A stretch of 13,132 nt of DNA, from NCBI GenBank assembly GCA_964639395.1, contig CAZXCT010000033.1:1-13132 (forward strand). The letters run 5' to 3'. Position numbers and translations under genes: made by a program. This stretch comes from ATZT02 sp964639395. Its GTDB lineage: Bacteria > Actinomycetota > Actinomycetes > S36-B12 > UBA5976. Numbering within the stretch: the first letter of the stretch is position 1; every line of letters begins with the position of its first letter. The notes beneath the pieces were generated by a model. That model was not told the origin of the DNA and ran no database searches. It saw only the letters and a program-made list of their open reading frames with translations. This document shows positions 7,143 to 13,132 of the stretch, in pieces.

Positions 7143-8696
7143 AGGCTAAAGAGCCGATCTTTTGCAATTTTAATTTTTGTCTTAGTTTTAGTGGCTTCAG
7201 TAATCTGGTGGACGACAAGATCAGAATCACCCACTAGTAATTTCTTAACCGCCCCTGTTGTCAGCGCAGAAATCATAAATTCTGTTTCGACCACAGGGTC
7301 AATAGTTGATCAGTACACCTACAACTTAGATACTTCTGGCTCGCTACTTCTCAAGCAGATTTCTGGTGTTGCTACCAACAGCGGTGCGCTGCCAACTGAT
7401 CCGCAAGATGATTGGGTTACTGAAAAAATTGTGAAAGACGTAGGGTCAAATCTTAATAAAGGTCAAACAATTTTGACACTAAGAAATTATGACGGATCAA
7501 CGCGAAGTGTCACTGCACCTCAAAAAGGTCAAGTACTTTCCATTTCAACGCTTCAAGGCTTTTCAGTTAGCGGCGAGGTTGCAACCTTCGGAGCAGGCCG
7601 CGTCTTGCTTACATTATCGGTATCAGAACGTGAATTAAATAAATTTATCCCAAATCAACCAGTAGCTATCGCAGTAAATAGCTCTGATAAAACTACCTAT
7701 GGAAGTGTAATTTATGTATCGCCCACAGCAGATTCGACTACGACCGCGACAGCGACGTATAAAGTTTTGATAAATGTTGCCCCGGGGGTATTTCCAGAGG
7801 GCATAAAGAGCGGAATGAGCGCAACAGTTGAGTTTCCGATTGTAGAAGATGATGATGTTCGCTACACCAATGCAAGATTCATCTATGAATATGAATTTAG
7901 TTTGAATGTTGATAATGAGGCGCTACTTGAGAAAAAGAATGGTGAGAGCGTTACAACGACAGTCAGTACAGCAAGCAACGCAGATAGTTGGACAGTTGAA
8001 GCGTTGAATACTCAAATCGGAAGCTATGTCAATGAGGGTGATGTAGTTGCCACTTTGAAAAATTTTGATGGGTCTATCAAGTCTTTACAGTCACCAGCTG
8101 CGGGGTATGTCAGAGATATTTTTACGGCCCCCAAGGCAGTGGTCGCAGGGGCATTACTCGAATTAGGAGTTGGCCCAATTTTGGCAGCAGTTGAAGTAAG
8201 TGAGTTTGATATTGGTCAGGTAGCGGTTGGCCAACCTGCAGTATTTACAACCAATGATCAAATTGATGAAATTACCGCTGAAGTTGTTGCAATTTCTGCC
8301 AAAGCTATAGTCGACTCATCGGCCGTAGCAAAGTTTAAAGTTTACCTCGCACCTATTGGTAATACTACGATTATGAGAATTGGCTCAAGCGTTAGAGCAA
8401 ACATAATTTTGGAATCAACTCAAGCACAATTTGCAATCCCAGTACAAGCTCTAAAAGAAGCAGCTGGCAAATTTACCGTAGAAGTGCTCGCTGCTGATTT
8501 AACGGCAATTGCCCGCGAAGTGACAGTTGGCGTTGTTGGGGATCAACTTGTAGAAATCAAATCTGGACTAACTGCAGCCGATCAAGTAATTATCGGTACA
8601 AAGGCACCAACTGATGTTTTGCCAACGCAAGAGACAGGGCCATTTGGTGAAGGTGGCAATGACTCCAATGAAGACGACGAAGAACTTGCAGAATAG
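7140..8696 (+). CDS. ABC exporter membrane-fusion/adaptor protein with duplicated lipoyl-barrel unit
   Basis: A 518-residue HlyD/MacA/YknX-type adaptor. One N-terminal membrane helix (about 8-24) anchors it, with the remainder outside. Lipoyl-like motifs occur twice: VGSNLNKGQTILTLRNYDGS (101-120) and IGSYVNEGDVVATLKNFDGS (293-312), each followed by a second half-motif (APQKGQV and SPAAGYV). Beta-barrel segments also occur twice (about 154-234 and 346-424). The two halves align without gaps at an offset of 192 residues over about 58-209. In each copy the lipoyl half-motifs are joined by only a few residues, so the long coiled-coil hairpin that contacts outer-membrane partners in Gram-negative MacA/AcrA is absent. 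A single membrane-proximal-like domain follows (about 430-487), then an acidic tail (504-518). The adaptor probably helps a MacB-like transporter move a substrate across or out of the cytoplasmic membrane. The ATPase gene starts 6 bases downstream. Confidence 0.85.
   Translation: MRLKSRSFAILIFVLVLVASVIWWTTRSESPTSNFLTAPVVSAEIINSVSTTGSIVDQYTYNLDTSGSLLLKQISGVATNSGALPTDPQDDWVTEKIVKDVGSNLNKGQTILTLRNYDGSTRSVTAPQKGQVLSISTLQGFSVSGEVATFGAGRVLLTLSVSERELNKFIPNQPVAIAVNSSDKTTYGSVIYVSPTADSTTTATATYKVLINVAPGVFPEGIKSGMSATVEFPIVEDDDVRYTNARFIYEYEFSLNVDNEALLEKKNGESVTTTVSTASNADSWTVEALNTQIGSYVNEGDVVATLKNFDGSIKSLQSPAAGYVRDIFTAPKAVVAGALLELGVGPILAAVEVSEFDIGQVAVGQPAVFTTNDQIDEITAEVVAISAKAIVDSSAVAKFKVYLAPIGNTTIMRIGSSVRANIILESTQAQFAIPVQALKEAAGKFTVEVLAADLTAIAREVTVGVVGDQLVEIKSGLTAADQVIIGTKAPTDVLPTQETGPFGEGGNDSNEDDEELAE
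7311..7841 (+). repeat. Adaptor internal duplication, copy 1 (protein-level)
   Basis: Residues 58-234 of the adaptor form one lipoyl-plus-beta-barrel unit. Anchor residues matching copy 2 at +192 include Trp92, the GS pair 102-103, Asn106, Gly108, Asn116, Asp118-Gly119-Ser120, Pro127, Gly130, Ser162-Glu163, Gln173-Pro174 and Lys208-Val209. In the stretch 92-135 I count 17 identities in 44 positions. The DNA copies have diverged, so this is an old duplication. Confidence 0.85.
7881..8411 (+). repeat. Adaptor internal duplication, copy 2 (protein-level)
   Basis: Residues 248-424 repeat the unit at 58-234. Matching anchors are Trp284, Gly294-Ser295, Asn298, Gly300, Asn308, Asp310-Gly311-Ser312, Pro319, Gly322, Ser354-Glu355, Gln365-Pro366 and Lys400-Val401. 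A two-residue indel appears only near the end of the barrel. Copy 2 alone is followed by a membrane-proximal-like domain. Confidence 0.85.
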
Positions 8697-8702
8697 TTTA
8701 AA

Positions 8703-9398
8703 ATGAATGCGGTTGTAGAAATACAAAATGTTAGTAAGTTTTTTGGCGAAGGCCAGAGCGTTGTAAAAGCACTTGATAATGTGACTGTTTCAATTCAAGA
8801 AAACGAGTTTGTAGCCATAATTGGCCCATCTGGCTCTGGTAAATCAACCATGATGAATTTAATTGGCTGTTTAGATAAGCCAACAAATGGAATTGTAAAG
8901 ATTGCTGGGCAAGATGTAAACGAATTAAATGACTTTAAGTTAACTCAATTAAGAAATTATGCAATAGGTTTTGTATTTCAGCAGTTCTTTTTATTACCTA
9001 AAACAACGGCAGTAGACAACGTGGCTACTCCGTTGCTCTATAGAGGTATGAGCACTAAGCAGGCGCGAGAAAAATCTTTAGAGATGTTAGCCAAATTAGG
9101 TTTAGCTGATAGGTCAAGCCATGAGCCAACGCAACTCTCTGGTGGTCAGCAGCAGCGGGTCGCAATTGCGCGTGCCTTAGTTACCGAGCCAACTATTATT
9201 TTGGCAGATGAACCGACCGGAGCGCTTGATTCTGCTTCTGGCGAACAAGTTATGAAGTTACTGCAAGATTTACATGCTGAGGGCAAAACCATTATTTTAA
9301 TCACCCACGAGGCAGAAGTTGCCAACAAAGCACAACGAAGAATCACTTTGCGCGATGGCAAAGTTGTCTCTGACGATCGTTCAGGTGTGCAAGTATGA
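8703..9398 (+). CDS. ABC exporter ATP-binding protein, MacB/LolD/YknY type
   Basis: A 231-residue ABC ATPase that powers the exporter from the cytoplasmic face. Walker A is GPSGSGKST at 41-49, the Q-loop is FVFQQF at 90-95, the signature LSGGQQQR covers 145-152, Walker B plus catalytic Glu is IILADEP at 165-171, the D-loop ALDS is at 174-177 and the H-loop His is 202. The spacing and the Q-loop text are typical of the lipoprotein/macrolide exporter subfamily (LolD, MacB ATPase domain, YknY). In E. coli MacB the ATPase and permease are one chain; here they are separate, as in Bacillus YknYZ. The gene starts 6 bases after the adaptor stop with no obvious Shine-Dalgarno, and its stop overlaps the permease start as ATGA, so the three products are probably made in coupled fashion. 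Confidence 0.96.
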   Translation: MNAVVEIQNVSKFFGEGQSVVKALDNVTVSIQENEFVAIIGPSGSGKSTMMNLIGCLDKPTNGIVKIAGQDVNELNDFKLTQLRNYAIGFVFQQFFLLPKTTAVDNVATPLLYRGMSTKQAREKSLEMLAKLGLADRSSHEPTQLSGGQQQRVAIARALVTEPTIILADEPTGALDSASGEQVMKLLQDLHAEGKTIILITHEAEVANKAQRRITLRDGKVVSDDRSGVQV

Positions 9399-10558
9399 TT
9401 TTAATTGCCGCCAAATTAGCGTTTAGCCGAATTCGGGCTACCAAAACTCGCTCTGCCTTAACTACTTTGGGAATCATCATTGGCACGATGGCATTGATTT
9501 CATTAGTTTCAATCGCACAAGGCGCCACCAGAGGTATTCAATCGCAGTTTCAGGGGCTGGGCGCAACCAATTTAAATATTTCTTCCACCGTGGCAAACAC
9601 ACTAACTTTAGAAGATGCAGCAGCCATTGAATCACAGTTCGGAGTAGAAGTAACCTCAAAGCAAGTTAGAACATCAGTAGTTGTCGGAAACGAAAATAAT
9701 AGAGTGCGCGCTTCACTGATTGCAGTTGATGAAAACTTTACAGAAATCTCAGAGCCTGACTTATACGTCGGTACTTTTTTACCTGAAACAACAAATTTAC
9801 AAGACACGCGCGCTGTAGTTTTGAGCTCGACGTTAGCGCTAGATCTTGGACTCTCTGTTGATTCGATTAACTCAAAAGTTTCGATTGAAAACACAGAATA
9901 TTCCGTGGTAGGAATTATTGATGATTCACAAGGCTTTGGTAATGATGGATTGGCCTACATCACTTTAGAAAGTGCTTATAGATATTTTGCAAAAAGTCCA
10001 TATCTTTCAGCAATTTCACTAAGAGTAGAAGACGAAACTTTAGTAGCGCCAGTCACCGGTAGTTTAACTAGTCTTTTGCTTAGTCGACACAGCATCACGA
10101 ATGCTAGCGATGCAGATTTTGTTATAACAGATGCCTCGGCAATTTTGGAAGCCTTGAATACCGTACAAAGCACTTTAACTTTACTATTAGGCGGAATTGC
10201 GTCCATTAGTTTAATTGTTGGCGGAATTGGAATTATGAACATAATGTTAGTTAGCGTGCGTGAGCGCACAAGAGAAATCGGGATTCGCCGGGCAATCGGG
10301 GCACAGCAGAGTCAAATCTTGACACAGTTTTTAATTGAAGCGATTGTACTTTCGTTATTGGGTGGAATTATTGGTGTGATTCTTGGTGAAATTGTTGCGG
10401 TATTTTTAGCTAATTTAGGTGGATGGGAATTCATCTTGAGTATTTCAACCATCTTGGCAGCGCTGGGATTTGCGATGTTGGTGGGAGTTTTGTTTGGGGT
10501 TTGGCCAGCAAGAGCTGCGTCTAAGTTAAAGCCGGTTGAAGCACTTCGATTTGAGTAA
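9395..10558 (+). CDS. ABC exporter permease, MacB/FtsX family (YknZ-like)
   Basis: A 387-residue permease with the MacB layout. A short cytoplasmic lead with basic residues (RATKTRSALTTLGIIIG) enters the first helix at about 20-42. A large extracytoplasmic MacB-PCD-type domain spans roughly 44-258, and three helices follow at about 262-287, 312-337 and 347-370. Family signatures are IGIMNIMLVSVRERTREIGI with RRAIGA directly after it, beyond helix 2, and a C-terminal WPARAASKLKPVEALRFE. MacB-type proteins do not carry substrate through a channel of their own; they use mechanotransmission to drive export of peptides, lipoproteins or macrolides on the outer face. The gene overlaps the ATPase gene by 4 bases. 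Bacillus YknWXYZ, with the same three parts, protects against the SdpC toxin, but the substrate here cannot be inferred. Confidence 0.95.
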   Translation: MILIAAKLAFSRIRATKTRSALTTLGIIIGTMALISLVSIAQGATRGIQSQFQGLGATNLNISSTVANTLTLEDAAAIESQFGVEVTSKQVRTSVVVGNENNRVRASLIAVDENFTEISEPDLYVGTFLPETTNLQDTRAVVLSSTLALDLGLSVDSINSKVSIENTEYSVVGIIDDSQGFGNDGLAYITLESAYRYFAKSPYLSAISLRVEDETLVAPVTGSLTSLLLSRHSITNASDADFVITDASAILEALNTVQSTLTLLLGGIASISLIVGGIGIMNIMLVSVRERTREIGIRRAIGAQQSQILTQFLIEAIVLSLLGGIIGVILGEIVAVFLANLGGWEFILSISTILAALGFAMLVGVLFGVWPARAASKLKPVEALRFE

Positions 10559-10727
10559 TGCCACGATGCACCGGTGGCTCACATAACATTCTCACTGAGC
10601 GAATAGATGGGTTTTAGTCCGCTTAAACTTTGTAAGTGAATTTAATTAATCTTGTGTTCATCTAAATTTTGCAACTATTTTGGTACACCTAGCAATAATC
10701 CCCTAATAAACACCAATTAGGGGAGAC
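10559..10727 (+). other. Intergenic region upstream of the arsenic-type cassette
   Basis: This 169-base gap holds no convincing gene. It is AT-rich, with a TTAATTAA palindrome near 10641-10650. Possible promoter elements for the aquaporin gene are TTGCAA (10669-10674) and AATAAT (10694-10699), spaced by 19 bases; both are weak. The 3' end carries the inverted repeat described separately. No clear intrinsic terminator for the exporter operon is visible. Confidence 0.5.
10699..10724 (+). promoter_or_regulatory. 9-bp inverted repeat covering the aquaporin ribosome binding site
   Basis: TCCCCTAAT (10699-10707) and ATTAGGGGA (10716-10724) are perfect inverted repeats around an 8-base spacer. The right arm supplies AGGGGAG, the Shine-Dalgarno, 3 to 4 bases before the ATG at 10728. 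As RNA this would be a hairpin hiding the ribosome binding site. As DNA it could be an operator for a dimeric repressor near the transcription start. Both are inference. Confidence 0.6.
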
Positions 10728-11405
10728 ATGTCTCAAAAACGGCTAAAGGCTTTGATCGTAGAGCTTTTCGGAACGTTATTTTTAAGTTTGTTTGTTATAG
10801 GTGCGGGCATTAATTTTAGCCAAGAGCGAGATGATATGAACCTATTTTTGATTGCGATTGTGTCTGCGTTGTTACTTGCAGTATTAATAGTAATTTTGCT
10901 GCCACTAAGTGGTGCACTACTTAATCCATTGTTAACCATGTGGGCAGTATTTCGAAAAGACCTTACACTTAGTTTGGGCTTAATTGTGATTTTTTTGCAG
11001 ACGATTGGCGCAATTTTAGGAGCCTTTTTAGCTAATTACTTTTTTGCTGATAGGTCAAGTGTTTCTGTAGAACAGATTAACTATGGTTTACCTAACTATA
11101 TTCTTGGATTTATTTTGGCATTTGGATTAATATTTATTGTGGCGTCAATTAGAAAGCTTGACTTTAATGGAAATTCTGCATTTTTAGTACCTGGGTGGCT
11201 TTTTGTTACAGTGCTACTTTCGCAAGCGACTTCGTTTGCAAATCCAGCGATTGAAATCGCTAGAGTTTTTGCGACTGGGTTTTTAGCCTTTGAGTTAAGC
11301 GCAGCTGGCTTTATGATTCTGGCTGAAATGTTAGGTGCGATTACCGCCGCCTTAGTAGCTGTATATATTTATAGTTATAAGTTTAAGAAGATTAAGTTTA
11401 AATAA
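10728..11405 (+). CDS. Aquaporin-family channel, AqpS-like, likely arsenite/metalloid exit
   Basis: A 225-residue MIP/aquaporin-type channel with about six membrane helices. It opens with the family start ELFGTLFLSLFVIGAG (12-27). The first half-helix motif is SGALLNPLLT (61-70), where NPL replaces NPA and Leu64 replaces the common His of SGAHxNPAVT. The second is SFANPAIEIAR (169-179), where NPA is intact but the Arg that normally follows it directly in the selectivity filter is Ile. The FANPAxxxAR pattern is the one I associate with arsenic-operon aquaporins such as Sinorhizobium AqpS. Those proteins let arsenite leave the cell after arsenate reduction. The arsenate reductase gene starts 2 bases after this stop, which supports that role. 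The start has a strong Shine-Dalgarno inside an inverted repeat. A neutral-solute channel of another kind is possible. Confidence 0.82.
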   Translation: MSQKRLKALIVELFGTLFLSLFVIGAGINFSQERDDMNLFLIAIVSALLLAVLIVILLPLSGALLNPLLTMWAVFRKDLTLSLGLIVIFLQTIGAILGAFLANYFFADRSSVSVEQINYGLPNYILGFILAFGLIFIVASIRKLDFNGNSAFLVPGWLFVTVLLSQATSFANPAIEIARVFATGFLAFELSAAGFMILAEMLGAITAALVAVYIYSYKFKKIKFK

Positions 11406-11407
11406 AA

Positions 11408-11803
11408 ATGAAAAAATCTGTACTTTTTGTTTGTGTCCATAACGCCGGCAGGTCGCAAATTGCTGCGGGCTTTTTAAAAAAGTTAGCACCAAGTCAAGTA
11501 GAAGTGAGATCTGCTGGCTCAGCACCGGCTACTGAAATTAATCAAATGGCGATATCAGTAATGAGTGAGTTAGACATAGACATTTCAAGCCAAACGCCCC
11601 GAATGCTTAATTCTGAAGAGGTACTAAGCAGCGATTACGTCATAACAATGGGATGTGGTGATGCCTGCCCAATTTATCCCGGTAAGACATATCTCGACTG
11701 GGTTATTAATGATCCGGCGGGAAAGTCAATTGATGAAGTTAGAAAGATTAGAGATGAAATAGAGCAAAAGGTAAGGGAATTGTTGGTCGAGATTGGTAGT
11801 TAA
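11408..11803 (+). CDS. arsC: Arsenate reductase, low-molecular-weight phosphatase fold, probably mycothiol-dependent
   Basis: A 131-residue protein of the low-molecular-weight tyrosine-phosphatase fold. The phosphate loop is CVHNAGRS (C-x5-R) with nucleophile Cys9 and Arg15. The general-acid aspartate is expected at Asp102 in DWVINDPAG (97-105). TMGCGDACPIYPG (from about residue 80) carries Cys83 and Cys87. The text of this loop and the long helical C-terminus resemble Corynebacterium glutamicum ArsC1/ArsC2, which form an arsenate-mycothiol adduct resolved by mycoredoxin. Thioredoxin-coupled ArsC (pI258 type) also has two further cysteines, so the reductant is inferred. It converts arsenate to arsenite, which the adjacent aquaporin could release. 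It is 2 bases from the aquaporin gene with no ribosome binding site, so translation is probably coupled. Confidence 0.92.
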   Translation: MKKSVLFVCVHNAGRSQIAAGFLKKLAPSQVEVRSAGSAPATEINQMAISVMSELDIDISSQTPRMLNSEEVLSSDYVITMGCGDACPIYPGKTYLDWVINDPAGKSIDEVRKIRDEIEQKVRELLVEIGS

Positions 11804-11817
11804 ATAGCCTAGAGGCA
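11783..11817 (+). promoter_or_regulatory. Predicted leaderless promoter for xylB
   Basis: TTGGTC (11783-11788), a 16-base spacer and TAGCCT (11805-11810, a TANNNT match) sit so that the -10 box is at exactly -12 to -7 relative to the A of the xylB ATG. AGAGG at 11811-11815 is only 1 base from the ATG and too close to act as a Shine-Dalgarno. The -35 lies within the last codons of arsC. The same geometry is seen upstream of trmB. Confidence 0.45.
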
Positions 11818-13132
11818 TGAAACAGAGGCTTGTCGCCGGAATCGACTCATCAACGCAGTCGGTAAAAGTAGTGGTAAGAGATCTTGAAACGGGCGAATTA
11901 GTCCGAGCAAGTAGAGGCAGCCATCCTGACGGCACCGAAATAGATCCAGAAATTTGGTGGAGTGAATTAAATAAAAGTTTGGCCGGCGCTTTAATCGATG
12001 TTGAAGCGATTGGAGTTGGCGCACAACAACACGGAATGGTAACCGTAGATGAAACTGGCAAAGTGGTACGGCCAGCACTACTTTGGAATGACACTCGATC
12101 TGCCCAAGCAGCAACAGATTTAATTGACGAATTTGGTGGCAAGAAAAATTGGGCACAAGCAACCGGTTCTGTTCCTTTAGCAGCTTTTACCGTTACAAAA
12201 TTGCGGTGGTTAGCAGAAAACGAACCTGAATTAGCAAAGCATGTCTCAACAGTTATGCTTCCGCATGATTTCTTGACTTGGAAGTTGTTGGGCGCTAAAA
12301 ATCCACCTACTACTGATCGTGGTGACGCATCTGGTACGGGTTACTTCTCGCCAGTTGAAAACAAATACCGATTAGATTTATTAAAATTAGCATTTGGTCG
12401 AGAAATTGAATTACCTAAAGTGGTATCAGCCAGTGAAATAGTTGGCGAGACAATAGACGGCATCAAATTAGCTGCTGGTACCGGAGATAACATGGCAGCT
12501 GCTTTGGGTCTTGGAGCGAGCACAGGTGATGTAGTTGTTTCATTAGGTACTTCTGGAACGGCATACGCGGTCAGCGATACACCAACTTTTGACGAAAGTG
12601 GAACCGTTGCTGGGTTTGCTGATGCCACCGGAAGATATTTACCGCTCGCTTGCACGCTTAATGCGGCAAGAATAATTACCGCAGCAGCTCAAGTTTTAAA
12701 AGTGGATTTAGATGAATTTGCGCGATTGGCATTAGCGGCGCAACCTGGCGCGGGGGGAATAGTGCTATTGCCATATTTAGATGGTGAGCGCACACCAAAT
12801 TTACCTGATGCCTCAGGAACCATGTTTGGAATGACTCGTAACAACATGACTGCTGAGAACTTTGCACGAGCAGCGGTTGAAGGAATGCTGTGCGGTTTAG
12901 CTGATGCAGTAAATGTCTTAATTGAACTTGGGGTTAAACCTAAAAAAGTTTCGTTAATTGGTGGGGCCGCAGCGAATAAAGCAGTTCAAGAAATTGCTAC
13001 TACACTTTTTGACGTGCCGATAGCGATCCCACCTGAAGCAGAATATGTAGCGGACGGCGCAGCACGACCAGCTGCTTGGGCTTTACTGGGTGGACAAAAT
13101 CCGCCGCAATGGAGCACCGCTGGCACAGTTGA
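11817..13132 (+). CDS. xylB: Xylulokinase, FGGY family (partial, runs off right edge)
   Basis: About 438 codons of an FGGY carbohydrate kinase are present and the reading frame stays open to the edge; a few dozen C-terminal residues are probably missing. The N-terminal phosphate-binding motif is AGIDSSTQS (7-15) with Asp10. GVGAQQHGMV (67-76) and LLWNDTRS match the sugar-binding region of xylulokinases. GTGDNMAAALGLG contains the catalytic base Asp224. VVSLGTSGTAYA is the second phosphate motif, LLPYLDGERTPNLP is strongly typical of XylB, and LIGGAAAN (380-387) is the adenine-site motif. XylB phosphorylates D-xylulose to xylulose 5-phosphate for the pentose phosphate pathway. It starts 13 bases after arsC, apparently from its own leaderless promoter. 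Xylose transport or isomerase genes would be expected to the right, but none is visible. Confidence 0.93.
   Translation, partial: MKQRLVAGIDSSTQSVKVVVRDLETGELVRASRGSHPDGTEIDPEIWWSELNKSLAGALIDVEAIGVGAQQHGMVTVDETGKVVRPALLWNDTRSAQAATDLIDEFGGKKNWAQATGSVPLAAFTVTKLRWLAENEPELAKHVSTVMLPHDFLTWKLLGAKNPPTTDRGDASGTGYFSPVENKYRLDLLKLAFGREIELPKVVSASEIVGETIDGIKLAAGTGDNMAAALGLGASTGDVVVSLGTSGTAYAVSDTPTFDESGTVAGFADATGRYLPLACTLNAARIITAAAQVLKVDLDEFARLALAAQPGAGGIVLLPYLDGERTPNLPDASGTMFGMTRNNMTAENFARAAVEGMLCGLADAVNVLIELGVKPKKVSLIGGAAANKAVQEIATTLFDVPIAIPPEAEYVADGAARPAAWALLGGQNPPQWSTAGTV

Noticed and set aside
9550..9894. Antisense open frame of 114 codons inside the permease gene
   Set aside because: It is covered by the extracytoplasmic domain of the MacB-type permease, with no recognisable product or independent signals.
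10560..10578. GCCAC/GTGGC hairpin after the permease as a terminator
   Set aside because: The stem is only 5 bp with a 9-base loop and has no following T-run, so it does not meet the pattern of an intrinsic terminator.
10559..10727. A small regulator gene (for example arsR) or small RNA upstream of the aquaporin
   Set aside because: At 169 bases the gap is too short for an ArsR-family gene, and I found no open frame with a start signal or any clear RNA structure beyond the 9-bp inverted repeat.
11811..11815. AGAGG as the ribosome binding site of xylB
   Set aside because: Only one base separates it from the ATG, too close for ribosome binding; the promoter geometry favours a leaderless message.
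11726..12162. Two overlapping antisense open frames across the arsC-xylB junction
   Set aside because: The plus strand encodes conserved ArsC and XylB motifs there; the antisense products are low-complexity and unrelated to any family.
1..13132. tRNA genes, insertion sequences, phage attachment sites or CRISPR arrays
   Set aside because: No cloverleaf-like segment, transposase frame, terminal repeats or regularly spaced direct repeats were seen by eye; the genes fit a compact chromosomal region.

Overview
The window suggests a low-GC, free-living actinobacterium, plausibly a freshwater acI/Nanopelagicales-type lineage. This is an inference: base composition is AT-leaning, genes are tightly packed with 4-base overlaps, glnE follows the end of a glutamine synthetase gene, the ArsC looks like the actinobacterial mycothiol-linked type, and several genes appear to be leaderless. 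No mobile element, tRNA, rRNA or CRISPR array was seen. Genes cover almost everything; the largest gaps are about 170 bases (10559-10727) and 120 bases (7017-7139).

Positions 1-3710 form a nitrogen-control block: the last codons of a glutamine synthetase gene, a class-I glutamine amidotransferase starting inside its stop codon, and glnE, which adenylylates glutamine synthetase. Positions 3729-4244 encode a small exported L,D-transpeptidase-like protein with an unusual active-site motif. A leftward pair follows (4241-5475): a YczE-type membrane protein coupled to a nitroreductase. An 18-base divergent gap separates it from trmB (5494-6126, tRNA m7G46 methyltransferase). Then comes a stand-alone secreted protein of unknown function (6177-7016) with its own predicted promoter and a strong terminator.

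Positions 7140-10558 are a three-gene exporter operon of the MacAB/YknXYZ kind: a membrane-anchored adaptor, an ABC ATPase and a MacB/FtsX-type permease. The adaptor is the most unusual object here. It contains two complete copies of a lipoyl-plus-beta-barrel unit, alignable at a fixed offset of 192 residues, with no coiled-coil hairpin in either copy.

Positions 10728-11803 hold a two-gene arsenic-type cassette: an AqpS-like aquaporin with altered pore motifs and an ArsC arsenate reductase. No ArsR or Acr3/ArsB gene lies alongside, and a 9-bp inverted repeat covers the aquaporin ribosome binding site. The window ends inside a xylulokinase gene (11817 to the edge), which appears to have its own leaderless promoter.

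No wholly new multi-gene system is proven. The best candidates for something undescribed are the duplicated adaptor exporter, the secreted orphan and the divergent transpeptidase.
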